DNA of 64,000 nt from assembly GCF_001540865.1 (NCBI RefSeq), contig NC_033621.1, forward strand, positions 9,088,435 through 9,152,434, in the 5' to 3' direction. Positions 11,701 to 26,100 of the stretch are shown piece after piece; the stretch's first letter is position 1; the number at the start of each line of letters is the position of its first letter. This stretch comes from Ananas comosus (Eukaryota; Streptophyta; Magnoliopsida; Poales; Bromeliaceae). Under the pieces are notes generated by a model. That model ran no database searches. It was not told the DNA's origin and was given only the letters and a program-made list of their open reading frames with translations. The position numbers and the translations under genes were made by a program.

Positions 11701-12984
11701 TTTTGCATATCTTAGAAATAAGCAAGGTAATCAGGCTTGGTTCTGTCTGGATCTTCTGGAGGTCTTATGCCACCTAGCCGAACGAGGCCATGCCAGTTCT
11801 GTTAGGGCAATTCTTGAGTATCCTCTTACTCATTGTCCCGAGGTTTTAATGGTTGGAATTGGCCATATCAATGTAGGGATCCTTGCATTGTGGTTGCTAG
11901 TTTATTTTTTCTTGTACAATCTAAATGACGAGCATGATCAAGTTCTCTCTGTTTCTTCACAGACTGCCTATAATCTCCTCCAATATGAAGTGTCTTCTCG
12001 TGTATTCCCCATGCTACTAAAGGATTCTACAAAAAACAGCATAATAGACGATCTATGGGGAGTTAACCCTAGTTTAGTCTTGCGAGGATTTCTTGATGCT
12101 CATACTGATCCTGACTGCCTTCCCAGAATTCTTGACGCTTGTCAAGAGCTAAAGGTATTTACTATTGAATTTCAATTTGACAAACTATGTTAATGTGCTT
12201 TTCAGTTCTTTCTTTGCATATTCGTTAGCTATTGATTTACTTTGTGTTTATGCAGTCTTGCATCAGTTTGCTTCCTAATCATCTATTGTAGGGCTGTGCC
12301 TTGTTATTTCGTTATTTTTATATATAATATGGAAATGTTTAGATGAGTTGTTAAGGATGTTGGAGATGCATTTTATTGCATACCTACCTACCCTGCAGCT
12401 TATCCATTTAATTTTTTTTCATAGATTTTATGTTTCTCAGCTGCTTTCTTTGTCTGGTTGGAGAAGTATATATGCAGACTGTTAACAAGTAGGAGGGGGT
12501 CAACATGGGATACTTCTTCATTTGTTTATTTCTGCGTTTTTCTGCTTCTCAATTTTGTGTTTTATGTGCTACAGATCTTATCAACTGTATTGGATGCAAC
12601 TCCATTTCCGTTTAGCATCAAATTGGCTTCCATTGCTTCTCGAAAGGAGCATATCAATCTTGAGAAATGGTTGAGTGAAAAATTAAGTGCACATAAAAAT
12701 GTTTTTTTCGAGGTAAGGCATTTCTTTCTTGTTGTCGTGGTGGTATTGAAAACTTGGCCTTACCCACTTTTCTCTCTTCACTTATTTTAATTATTATTAT
12801 TATTATTATTATTTGCATTATGAGATGTATTGATGCTCTAAGGAATGAATTCATTTGTCTTCAGGAGTGTGTTAATTTCTTGAAAGAAGTTCTAAGTGAT
12901 GTGACAAATGACGTTACAGAGAGTAGTCAACAATCACGATCTCTTCTGAATTATTACCAAGAGACATGCTCTATATTTTTCAAG
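8196..12984 (+). other. NOT1: NOT1 exons 1-10: N-terminal HEAT-like region (residues 1-615)
   Basis: Exons: 8196-8294, 9939-10239, 10349-10577, 10672-11011, 11286-11399, 11472-11600, 11690-11872, 11963-12154, 12575-12712, 12865-12984. In NOT1 proteins this part is built of helical HEAT-like repeats; in animals it binds CNOT10/CNOT11. It contains acidic [24 protein letters not shown] sequence in exon 4. Intron 1 is 1644 bp with poly-T runs (for example 8716-8744). Intron 9 holds an (ATT)n run at about 12790-12812. No inserted transposon with clear ends was recognised here. Confidence 0.9.
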
Positions 12985-14123
12985 GTTTCACTTGACTAAT
13001 CATTTAGCTAATATGTTATACCCTCATCTATCTTTACATAAATGTTGATGAAAGTTCGGTCGGTTCATGCAATTTGGTAGGTTCTTCAAGCTCATTCAGG
13101 ACAGTTTATTGCCAACCCGCATCTAGAAGAATTAAAGAGGCTTCATCTTGTATCTAGTCCCACAAACGTAGGTGCTATGGCAACAGATGTAGCAACTCCA
13201 GATGGGAGCTCAGATGATATAGAGGTTGAGGCAAATAATTATTTCCATCAAATGTTCTCTGGACAGTTGAGTATTGAGGCAATTGTTCAAATGCTTGCAC
13301 GCTTTAAAGAATCTTCTGACAAGAGGTGCACTGCTTTACTTCTTGAAATTTGTTTTTTATTTAATTTGCATGCTTCTCATTGTTAGCTTTATCACAAATT
13401 CTCAGTTCTTTGGGCATTTTAGGCGTCTATTACTTGTTCGTTGTTCTTCTGTGATCTGTATTATCTCATGTAATCTAAGATTCTAATTTTTAATCATTAT
13501 CTGTTATTAGAGATAGCAGATTATATGTGCATTATAGGGACATGGTAAATCTTTGTATTTGGCTACATTACCTGTTTGGAGAATATAGCACATCATGATA
13601 ATGATGTCTAAAACTGGCTTGAACTTCGTTTACTTGCGCTATAATTAGGACCTCAAATCATTGCTTTTACTGGTTTTTTGGCTCATATTTTTCTAAATCC
13701 CCTTTTTTATACTTTTCTTTTGCATTGAATTGAAAAGTTTCTCTGGCATTTGAACGATATTTTATAAGCACAAATTGTGGTGGTTTTCAGGTTTTCTTTC
13801 TTTTCTTTCTTTTGCGGTAACATTTTCTGAGTGACTAAATTTCCTCAACCCCATAGTACCCCTTGTTATCCAAACTTGTGACTTAATTGAAACTGTATAT
13901 ATCTTTCAAGTTCTTCAACTTTTTCACATGCATGATTGTCTCTGTCAAACATTACCTTTGTAGGCTTCACTAATCACCTATAAATCATCCCCATCATTGT
14001 TTATACCACCGCCGCCCAACATAGCGACCAAAATCGCCAATTCACCTTTGTATTATTACCACTTGCATCATGGATTATTGCAGATGCTGGCAACTACCCT
14101 GCAAACCACTGCTGCAGGGAGCA

Positions 14124-14158
<35 letters not shown>

Positions 14159-17100
14159 CCCAAGGCTGTCTTTTTTTTGGGGTTTGGGGAGTTTGAATTT
14201 CAACTTTCTGTGTGCTAGTAGATACACATCAGTATTCACACATGTCCGATAAGCAGGAACTTTTGATGGACGTCAACTGGGTGCACATTTTGAAGCAATA
14301 TCATCAAACCTTTGATATATCTTTCATTCCTTATTATTGTCGTCATCAATTATACTGTCCATGTTGCTCTTTGATTAGATGCACAACCAACTTGTTTAAA
14401 TTTATTTCGCATTTTGGAATGATATCTAGGGAGGTGAAAATCTTCAACTGCATGATTGCAAATCTGTTTGAAGAGTACAAGTTCTTTCCCAAGTATCCTG
14501 ATAAACAGCTGAAGTTAGCTGCTGTACTCTTTGGTAAGTGTTTATCATATTAGCTCTTGCCCATGTGATTTCTAAACTATCTAATGTTTATTTTGCTTTG
14601 TTGCTTTATAATGTTCTTGCTGGCTATTATAGTTACAGCTACTGGCAGAAATAGCAAGAGATTGAAAATGCGTGTTACATGCAGATTAGGTGATAAAAAA
14701 ATGTATGAATTCTAATAGTTAAGATGATGATATAGACTGTTCTCAGAACATTCTCTAAGATCTTAATGGGAAGGAGATCAGCAATTTTGTCTCCCTTAGA
14801 TATTGGCATATTGCTAGTTACTCTGTTAACTATGAAGTTAGCAAATTGAAGCAAGAGCCAAATATTATAGCCTGAATTCATATACAACATCTAATCAAAT
14901 GTCATCGTGTTATGTATGGTTTGGTCGTGTTAATATCTAAGTTGGATGTCGGCAACATAATTTTGGTATTAGGGCAAATGAGACAACAAGGAGCTTCTAT
15001 AAGAATATGCACTGTTACTGCAGGGCATATGGTCCCTGTTACTGCAGGGCATATGGTCTGTATTTTCTGACTTGTCTGGATTTTGTGATTTAACAGGTTC
15101 CCTTATAAAACATCAGCTTGTGACTCATCTTGCACTTGGTATTGCTCTACGTGGAGTTCTTGATGCCTTGCGTAAATCTGTTGATTCTAAGGTTAGTATA
15201 AATTGCACAGTTTTACTGGATTGAGTGCTTGAAAATCTTTGTCTGACTAGCTGCTTGGTTACAGATGTTTATGTTTGGTACCAAAGCCTTGGAACAATTC
15301 TTAGATCGTTTGGTGGAGTGGCCGCAGTACTGTAATCATATATTGCAGATTTCACATTTGCGCGGAACACATGCTGACTTGGTTTCTGCCATTGAACGGG
15401 CGCTTGCTAGGGTTTCATCCAGTCAGGCGGAGGCCAATGGCGGTAATCCCCTACCAGCTGAGCAACAAAGTTCTGGGCCGGCATCCATTGAAAGCATTGA
15501 TGTACGGTTTGTAGTTCATCTAAACCTAATTGCCTAATTGTGAGTTTTGTGGCAACAATTTCACTATTTCAGCATTATGCATTTAGCGCAATTTTATTAA
15601 TATTTGTTCAATTCAATTGAATTTAGGTTACACACCCTACATGATTAGGCTAGTCTACTGCTTCCAAGAGAAAGGGCTTCCTTTGTTGAGACCAACTTGG
15701 GCACAACATCTTTTTTTCTATTTTTTATTTCACTGCCAAGTGCTAACCATCTTCTTCCTTCTCTATTATCTGCTGTTCTCTTTAACAGCTGCTGCTACTT
15801 ACCTTTTCATCCATTACATTCTCTTCTGCTGCTGGTTTGACAGAAGATAATAGGATAGATTTCTTGTTGTTGAATAAACAGTTATGTATCTTTTTAAAGA
15901 AGCTATATGTGTGAGAGACTAGCAATTAGGTTTGTGTTTGCATGCTAACTATTTGTGTAATATTCAAGTTTTCAGAAAATCTCTTAGAACTTTGTGTCAT
16001 TTTCTATGATAAAAGCTTAGGTTTGTTACTTTCTTATAATTGCAATTAAATATTAGATGACATGTTTAAAATATTGTGGTTTCTTCAGGCATCTGAGGCA
16101 TCATGGCAGCTGTTGGGTTCAAGTGCCCCCCATTTAGGGCAACAACTTTCTTCTTTCCAGCCGCAACAGAGACATCAAGGATTTCTTGGTGACCGACTTA
16201 AAGCCTCTGCAACATCTACAAGTTATAGCAAACCGCTGTTAGCTTATTCTGGGCAATCTTCGCTTGTTTCCACAGCTGTTGATTCTGCTACTAATCAGAA
16301 GGTATAGATAACTTTGTCTCTTTTGTCATAAAAGATATCTCGTGGTCAGTGTTTGAAAATGCGCACCTTAGCGCCTAGGCGCGAGTCTCTGCTCCTCAAG
16401 GAGTGAGGCGCGGGCCTCAGACGCGCCTCGTGATATTTACGTTTAATGTGTCTAAGGTGTGGGTTTTTGGGTTTTGAGTTTCTTCAATATAGTCTAAAAT
16501 GTTAAGAAATTTTTTTAAAAAAATTTCTAATTGAATGCTTTCTTTTCCTTTTCTCTGGGTCCTTCTATCTTCCACCCCCCAAGGGCAATAAATAGCAGCG
16601 GCAAGAAGAAAGAAGCAGCAGCAAACACTTAAGCTGAAAGTTGAAACATAATTTTTTTAATTTTTAAGCTGAGAACATTTATGCTTGCGATTTCTTTATT
16701 TTTTTATGGTTATTTTATTTTTGTATAGCTATTTTATAATTTTTTAATATAAAACGTCCATTTAAAATAGGCTTGTTAAGAGTGTTTTATTTTTATTAGA
16801 TATGCGCCTCACCTTCTTCAGGCGCGTGCCTTGCGCCTAGGCTTCATAAGGCCTTTGCGCCTTTTTGCGCCTTACGCCTTTTCAAACATTGCTCGTGGTT
16901 ACGTGTGAATTTCACTATGCAGGGACTAGTTATGTTTCATTTTTCTGCTGCTTCTTTTACCTCTATAAAATTTTTCGTATTATTTTCATACCTCTGGACA
17001 TTTTTTTGCTTGTGTAGGCAACTGCTTCTCAATCTCCTCAAGCCCCTTCCCATCATTCAGTCACTGTGCCCACTGCTGTATCTTCCTCTCCTGTTTTTCC

Positions 17101-20100
17101 TCGCAGTCGAAGTTTTGCAACCACAGGTAAAATAAATCAGTGCTTATGTTAATTATACCTATAGCTGTATTCTCTTCTGTTCCTTAACTTAATCTGTGCA
17201 TTAATCGCCTATTGTTTTCTGATGGTGCAATTCAAAATATACATCTTTGTTCACCATTCAACTTTCAATATTCATTTCGTTGTATTGGATATTATTGTGA
17301 CCCTTTTTGTAGGTATGCCTAGGCAAACTTCTTATGGCACGGGCTTTGGAGCTGCTTTAAACATTGAAACACTTGTTGCAGCAGCTGAACAAAGAGATAC
17401 TCCACTTGAGGTTAATTTTGTTTTTCCCCGACACCTTTCTTGTTTTTCTATATATGCTCCTATTGAGGGTTTAGGTTGTCAATTGCCATTTATTCCACTC
17501 CATTGACCAGAATAATGACAATTTGATCTCTTTTGATTTAGGCTCCTTCTTCAGACATCCAAGACAAGATTTTGTTTATGATTAATAATATTTCGACTGC
17601 CAACATGGAAGCGAAGGCAAAAGAATTTACTGAGGTATTGAAGGAACAGTATTATCCTTGGTTCGCGCAGTATATGGTCATGAAAAGGTATGAAGTATAT
17701 AATTTTGTTCAATCTTCTTCCGTTTTCTTTGAGTAGTTTCTCCGGTTGGAAGTTATGGACAGTATCGCTTTGTTCTTGCAGGGCCAGCATTGAGCCAAAT
17801 TTTCATGATTTATATTTGAAGTTCTTAGACAAAGTAAATTCAAAAGCATTGAATAAGGAAATTGTAAAAGCGACTTATGAGAATTGCAAGGTTTTTCTCT
17901 GTCACTTCTTTTTTTTTTCCCCTATCTGGGGGGATCTGATTATTTATATGCTTGTTATTATATAGGTGCTATTAAGATCGGATCTTATAAAAACAAGTTC
18001 AGAAGAGCGTTCCCTGCTTAAGAATCTTGGTAGCTGGCTTGGGAAGTTCACAATTGGTAGGAATCAGGCATTACGAGCAAAAGAAATAGATCTAAAAGTG
18101 CTGATAATAGAGGTATCATCTGTAATGTTACAGTCACTTAATAATTTGTGCTTCCTTACTTCCATAATTTTTGGTATATTTTGTTTACCTCTTTTCTTTC
18201 ATAATGTTTTCTGCTGGAAGTCTTAAGCAAAGATGCACAGTATTATTTGAAATGCTTTCTTGATATCAAATATGTGTTTTGTGCGCATGGACAGGAATGC
18301 TTGTGTTCATCCTACTTTTGTGACAGAATTTCGATCATATTTGTCTTTACTTGAAATCTGTACATGTGCAATTTTTATATACTATGCTTTACCCCTTTTA
18401 TACTTTGTAAATTTACCTTGCTAGGCATATGAGAAAGGATTGATGATTGCAGTGATTCCATTCACCTCAAAGGTAGGACCACTTTGTACTTTGAGCTGTA
18501 ACCAAATTTATATATTAATTATAATGCTATATGTGTGCATCTACTGTAGATTCTGGAACCTTGCCAATCGAGTATAGCCTACCAGCCTCCAAATCCCTGG
18601 ACTATGGGCATCCTTAGTTTACTCACTGAGATCTATAATCTACCAAACCTCAAAATGAACCTGAAATTTGACATTGAGGTATTAAGTTTTCACTAGTCAT
18701 TCCTTCAGAATTCTTGTGTGTTTAAATGCGTGAGAACGGGAATTTACAGTCGGTGCTGGTGGTATTTGCACTGTAGGTTCTATTTAAAAATCTTGGTGTT
18801 GACATGAAAGAAGTAAAACCGACTTCACTTCTTAAAGATAGGAGTCGTGAAGTGGAGGGGAATCCAGATTTTTCAAACAAGGATATTGGTGCATCTCAAC
18901 AACCAGTCATTGCAGAAGTCACACCAGGGATCATGCCTCCATCAAATCATGTTGAGCTGCAGTCTGAGGTCAATAGTACTTCTCGAACGAGCCTTCCAAA
19001 TATATTGAATCAGGTTATTGGCGAACTGCTTTTATATAAATGTAAAGATCTCTATAGATTTGCATTATGCTGATTTCCATTGCTTGTTGGTATGTTCAGT
19101 ATACTACTATTCATCTTGCTTCAAATACCATGGGTGAGGAAGACAAAGTCGGGCCTTTGATAATTCCTGAACATGTTCCATCTGCTCAGGGCTTAACCCA
19201 AGTTACCCCATCCCCATCTCCATCACCATCCGCATCCCCATCCCCATCCCCATCTCCATTCTCTCTTAGTCAGGTTAGTTATTCTTGTCCTGTTGTTCTT
19301 TTGTCTTATATTTCAAACTTAAAATGTTCTGTTGTATATTTGTTTTATTTTTCTATATGACCAATTTTTTGCAGCTTCTGACAATAATTCCTGACTCTGA
19401 TTCTTATATCAATGTTAATCCAAAGCTTAGTTCTATGGGTTCGCAGTCGCAATTTCACAGGTTTGATATTCTAAATTGATTTGAGTATTAAATAGTTTTT
19501 ATACACTGTATCATTAAATTTTGCTCTGCTGTTTAATTTGTGCAGGATTATTCAACTGGCTATGGATAGGGCCATCCGAGAGATTGTAGCTCCTGTTATT
19601 CAGAGAAGTGTAACTATAGCTAGCAGAACGACAAAGGAACTTATCTTAAAGGTTCTCTTTTGTTATTCTATTTTAATACGTTACTATGTTAGTATTAGTA
19701 ATTGCAGGAATCCTTGTATTTGTGAACTATTCAGCTTCTAACTGTGCCTTTCTGTTCAAACATGTTGTTACTGTAGGACTTTGCTATGGAATTGGATGAT
19801 AGTACTATAGCTCATTCTGCGCATGTAATGGTTGGCACTTTAGCTGGAAGTTTAGCCCATGTCACTTGCAAGGTCCGAATAGCTTTATATCATCTTCAAT
19901 TCGCATGTGTATATATATGACTTGGGACCTTTTCTGTTGTTTCCAAGCATTGTGTAAATTACCTCTTTACTTTAATGCTATAAAAAAAAAATCTTTAAGC
20001 AGTTCTCCATGTCATTGGTTTGCTCTTGTTTTGCCAGGAACCTCTTCGTGTCTCTCTGTCAAATCACCTTCGAAGTCTACTTCAGGCCTTAAACAGTAAC

Positions 20101-23100
20101 AATGAAAATATCGAGCAGATTGTTCAGATCATCACCAATGATCATCTAGATCTTGGGTGTGCAATGATTGAAAATGCAGCATCAGAGAAGGTAGCTTTTA
20201 TTTCTCCTATTTTTCTTGAGAGTTGCTCAATAGAGGACTATAGTTTATCATAAATCAGTCTTTTTCATAATCTATTTTATAGGTCTCAACTCACATTTAG
20301 GAGACAGGTTTATTTGGATTAACAATATGAATGTAGGTTTTGGGAAGTTCTGACTAATTTTCTTACGTTAGTGTCACTGCTATAATATTACAATCTCTGG
20401 TTATTTCCACAGGATGAAACCAAAATAAAAGATTAACATTTCTTCTCTAAGGCAGGAGGTTTAATTGGAACTATGAGTTGATTACATACGCTATACATAG
20501 TATTTTTGAAGTCAGATAAGTTGATTACATACATTAGACATAAAGTTTATTTCTGAAGTCAGTCGTTTTACTTATGTCACGCAGTTGTAAGTTTCACTCA
20601 ACTGAGAATCTCAGTGCTGCTTGTGTTTTTTTTACACTTGCAATCTATTTCAATCATTGCAACCTTTCTTACTTATTTTTTTTTCTTTTTATGGGCTTGT
20701 TTCGCCTAGCTGTGGGAGAAGTGTTTTCTACAAAATTGATTCTGGTTTGAAGAAGTGATTTTGGTTAAAAGCTGTAGAGCATTTGGCTGGGTCTAGATGT
20801 AAAATGATTTTTTTGAAATAATTTTTTTAAAGCTATTTGGCAAATTTTTTTTTACTATTTATAAATAATAATTATTTTACTGAANATAGTAAAAGAAAAG
20901 AAGATCAAACCAGTGTAGCATATCACCTGTCTCATTAGGAGTTGTATTCTTCAGATAGTGCTGATCGTATGATAAAACCGAAGTACCAAAACTATCAATG
21001 TAGTAATCTTTAACAAAGTGAGCATACGCTTCCTGCAAAAAGTCAGTTGTTAGTAGACAATTAAATGTTGAAATGCCTATGAAAACTATAAACCATTGCT
21101 CGAATAACAATTTTTTTCACTGAAATTTATTTTAAAATAATTCAAATTTTGAATTTGGATTCAAATTTAAAATTTAAATCTAAAATTTGAACCAGAATTT
21201 AAAATTTGATATTTAAATTTAAAATCTAAACTTTAGGTTTGAAAATTTAAAATTTGATATTTAGAATTTAGAATTTAAAATAAAAAATTAAAAATCTAAT
21301 TCTAAATTTAAAATTTAAAATTTAAAATTTAAAATTAAATTTAAAAATGAAAATTTAAAAATTTTATCTTTGATTTTTAAAAAATTTGAAAATTTAAATT
21401 TAAAATCTAAATTAGAAATTTAAAATTTAAAATCTAAATTTGAATCTTAAATTTTAAAATTTGAAATTTGAAATTTGAAATTTGAAATTTGAAATTTGAA
21501 ATTTGAAAAATTAAAAGCTAAATTTTAAAATTTAAGATTTTAAAATTTTAATTTCAAACTTTTAATTTTATTTTATATTTTGAATTTTTAAGTGTGAAGT
21601 TGAAATTTGGAATTTAACTTTAAAACTTGAAATTTTAAATTTTATATTTTCAATTCTAAATATGAATTTAAATTTAGAATTTGAATTCAAATTAAAATTA
21701 AAATTTGAAGTTTGAGTCCAAAATTAAAATTAGATATCAAGAAGCTTGTTTTAGCTGCTTCTGACTTTGGGCGTTTTAAATCAGAAATCTGATTTTAAAA
21801 ATTAGAATTAGATTTTGAAAAGAAGTTACCAACCTCTCTATTGAAGGAAAAATCACTTTTGGTCCTAAAATCACTTTTCAGAATTCAGGGCAAACAACCA
21901 CTATATTAGTAGTTCAGTATAGAAAAGAACTGTTTAACGACAATTGTGAATGGATATTTCATCTTTCTTGATGGTTCTTATTTGGCACAAAGTTGACAAC
22001 TTCAAAATTGAGTGCTAATTCTGACACCATTCTCTATTGGGGATCTTATTAATAGCTTGGATTTGATAAAAAAAGAAAAGAAAAACTTAAAAAAGTATAT
22101 TGAACTTGTCTCTCAAAGAAGGTTTGATTTGTCTTATACCTAACATATCATATCTTTGGTTTGATTTGCTTCTGTATCAATGTAATCCAAATCATGTTGT
22201 GTTTGTGCATCTTCATCCATAGCTCATAACTCTCATGGATTAGTCGGGATTACTGTGTAACATCAACTGCAAGTTTTGCAGGCTGTGGAGTTGATCGATG
22301 GTATTATCGGCCAGGCTTTTTCTGCCCTAAGGAAACAAAGGGAGGCAGCTGGCGCTGCATATTATGATGCTATTACTTATACTCAAGGTGCATTTACACG
22401 TGTCCCAGAGGCACTTCGCCCTAAACCTGGTCGCCTGACTCCTGCCCAACAGCGCGTCTATGATGTAAAACTAAAACAAACACCGTATCCTGCCATGTTT
22501 TTTTTTGATGGAGCTGTTGCACTTATTAATAATCTCTTCATGTGTTATATATCTTTGTGTTTTGCAGGACTTCAAGAATATTTGGCAAAACCAGTCTAGT
22601 CAGAATGCAAGTACTGGGTCTACTGGCCCACCTGTTATGGGTGGAGGTTCAGTTAACTCCGGTCTACCTCGAGTTTATTCAACTGCAGCTCCGTCGAGCA
22701 CCTCCAGCATATCTACTTCTCAAGTTGCTCCATTTAGCTCAGTTTCTCAGCCATTAGATTTGATCACGGATGTGTCAGATCGTGGTTCTATGCAGCTTCT
22801 TAGGTATGGTTTCTTGAAACCTTTTCTTCATTGCTTGCAAATTAGTAGGGGAATTCATTGTTTTAGAATTGACAGTTGACTTCTAATTTGTAGCACCACC
22901 TCTCAAACTGGAACAAATGATACGCCTTTTCAACAGGGTGGTGGAATCAGTTCTATTGTTTCTCCAATTCCTTCTGCTGTTATTTCCAGCGATCTGCCAG
23001 CAGCAGACACTACAACTTTGACTAAAGTTAGTTATCTTTTCCATTATTTTTATGAAAAATTGGAAAATAAATGTTGTCATTTCTCTGACATCTGATTTAT

Positions 23101-26100
23101 CTGGTGTCAGGAGTTTGGGACCGTTGTACCATCTTCACCTACAACTACTGCAGACCGCCTGGGAACAACTGTTTTACCTGAAGCAATGTTGACTACAGGA
23201 GAAGCATTGGAGAAATACCAACAAGTTTCACAAAAGGTATGAATTCTTCAGTAGCTTTGTAAAATAACCATATGTTATTCTTAACGTTTTTATGCATTTT
23301 GCTTCATGTACCTTAGTTCGTTATCAAAGTAGAGCATGTAGACCTGAGTTGAAAGGTACATTCTGGTTTTTCTAACAAGAAAGCTTTTGACTGTATTTGT
23401 ACCCATCAATTAGAGCTATTGTATTGTGCTCTAATTACTTAACAAATAAATGTGAATTTTGTTTTGTTGGGCATTCTAAAGCATATAGAACAAGTTTTTT
23501 TTTTTTTCCTTTATTCTCTGATAATATTTGATGTCTTAGCAAAATTTTTGTTGTTGAACTGGCTTTTCAATCATGGTTGGTTGAAGTACTTTCCCTTTTC
23601 TTATGAGTGTGTCTAGAGTGCCTTGGAGGTGGTAGAGGCTGCATTGGAAATAAATCCCTGGGGTGTTAGATATCATGCCACTCATGTTTTCTTGCTAGAT
23701 TTTACTATTCACTTTTCATTTGGATAGAGCCTAAGGGCTCTTGACTTGGGCAAGTTTTTGGCTAATCCTTGCTACTAAATATATGTTTATGATAATCTCT
23801 TTTGCTTAAAGCTGTGCCTTCTCAAACTTCTCTGCTTAAATTTGTTTGACCAATTTCAACATTGTCACCGGAACTCGTTTTTTCAGATGGAAACTTTGAT
23901 TGCTAATGATGCTAGAGAGACAGAAATTCAGGTGAGATAGCAGTTGCTTGATCCTTTCTATGGTCCCTCCACCATCCAAAACAGTGTTTGTGTATTAATG
24001 TGCATGTTTGCTCCTAAAGAATTTTAATTGTTTGATGTACCAAGCTATGTAATTCTTTTTAGGTAGTTGTTGCTGAGGTGCCTGATATCATACGCAAATC
24101 TGTAAGCCGAGATGAGGCTGCATTGGCTGTGGCACAAAAGGTTCATTGTCTAGTTCCATGTTTCTTGTTGTAATCACACTTTTTTTTTTTTGTTTCTTGA
24201 CTTTTCAGTGATATGTGGATGAATATTTTTGCTGCAGGTGTTTAAAAGTTTATACGAGAATGCATCCAATGCTCTCCACATATCCTCCCATCTTGCTGTT
24301 TTAGCCTCGATACGGGATGTTTGCAAGCTTGTAGTTAAAGAATTAACTAGCTGGGTATGAGTTTCATTGATCTTGGGCCACTTCAGTGAAATATAACACT
24401 GTTTGTCTATACTTGAAAATGGTTTTAGTAGCTACGTAGGAAAATGTCTCCCGTAATGCATCATGTTCTTGTGAACTACTGTGTTTTTAGTCTATCAACT
24501 ACCCTTTTTTCTCCTTCGATGAAGGGTGTACATTTTGGCAACACCTGGTTCTTTCTTTAAGACATAAGAGATTATGGACCCTAAACCCTAGACTCTAAAA
24601 CCTGAAAAGAGAAAAAAAAGAAAATACTTTTTCATGTCTACTTGGTAAACTTGGTGCTTGTTCTTGATTGTGCAGGTAATTTATTCAGATGAAGAACGAA
24701 AATTTAACAAGGAAATAACTGTGGGCCTTATTCGTTCAGAGTTGCTAAACCTTGCGGAGTACAATGTCCATCTCGCAAAACTTATTGATGGTGGAAGGAA
24801 TAGTATGTGGATAGCATTTGTCTTTTGATTCTTTAAACAAAACATGCCTAACTAATTTGGTTATTGGTTAACTCTTTTGGATTCACTTTTTGTGAAAATT
24901 CTGGGACGAATATATGCTAATTCTTAGTAAATGTTAGAGCTATTTGGTGTTCCTCTCCTTTTTGGGGTTTTAATTGGCTGTTCGTGAAAGTTATAGTTGG
25001 TTAATTGAAATATTAACAGATTGTATTCCTTTGCAGAAGCTGCAACAGAGTTTGCCATATCCCTTGTCCAAACATTGGTTGCGCAGGAACCTGGAGTTAG
25101 CATGTCAGAATTGTATAATCTGATTGATGCCCTAGCAAAGGTATTACATCTGGTCATTTGTGTAAGTCGGCTACTCTTATTTTGCTAAAGATAGCAGACC
25201 AATTGTATCATAAACTTGCAGTTGGCAATGAGGCCGGGGTCGCCGGAGTCATTACAACAGTTGATCGAGATTGCTAGGAAGGCTGCACCTAATTCCAATG
25301 CTAATAAAGATGAGAAAGCTCGACAGTCGAGGGATAAGAAGGTAGTTAGAATTTTATGCCCAATATATTATGTAGTCATTCCTAGCATTCAACGAAGGAT
25401 TAAAGTGCCATGGCATGGGTGCGTGCTGGTTGTCGCCTGGCATGGTACGACATAGGCATGCCTCCATGCTGATACGCATGACCTCTTAGTAGCACGCTTT
25501 GACACGATTTGTTTTAAAATTTTTTTCCAATAAACTCTTATCATGCTATTTTGAAACATTTAGAAAAATAATTATAAATGCTGGTTATGTATAGCCTACT
25601 ACATAGCAAGGATTAAAGTGTCCATTGGCACGGGCCGTATCCACCGTGCCGTATCGTGTCAGCAAGATATCAGCACGATACAATCCCCGTGCCAATGTCA
25701 CAACTCAAAATCCTCTATTCTTGAAATTAGTAAGTAATTTTCTTAAGAAAGTTCAAAAGATCTAATAAAAATATATAATAAATAATTGGCATATTTGGTT
25801 GCTAAAGAAATAAATATTTTATGCCATTACGTGTTGGCACACATATTTTTTGTGATCGACACGCATTGGCATGGCCTGGCCCGCACTGTGGCGTACCGTG
25901 CCGGCAAGTTTCCGGCACGACCTCGTGTCACGGCACTTAAATCCTTGCTACGCAACAATTAATATAGTGGTAGGTTTTTTTTGTGTAAAGTAAAATATAG
26001 CTATAGCTTGTAGAAAATGAAAATTAAAAATCAATTATTTTGAAAATTCTTTTGATTTTATCTTTTTTTTTAGAACTTTAAAAATTATAAAATACAAAAT

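Noticed and set aside
14675..14890. Minus-strand frame inside NOT1 intron 12
   Set aside because: Intronic, AT-rich, no similarity recognised.
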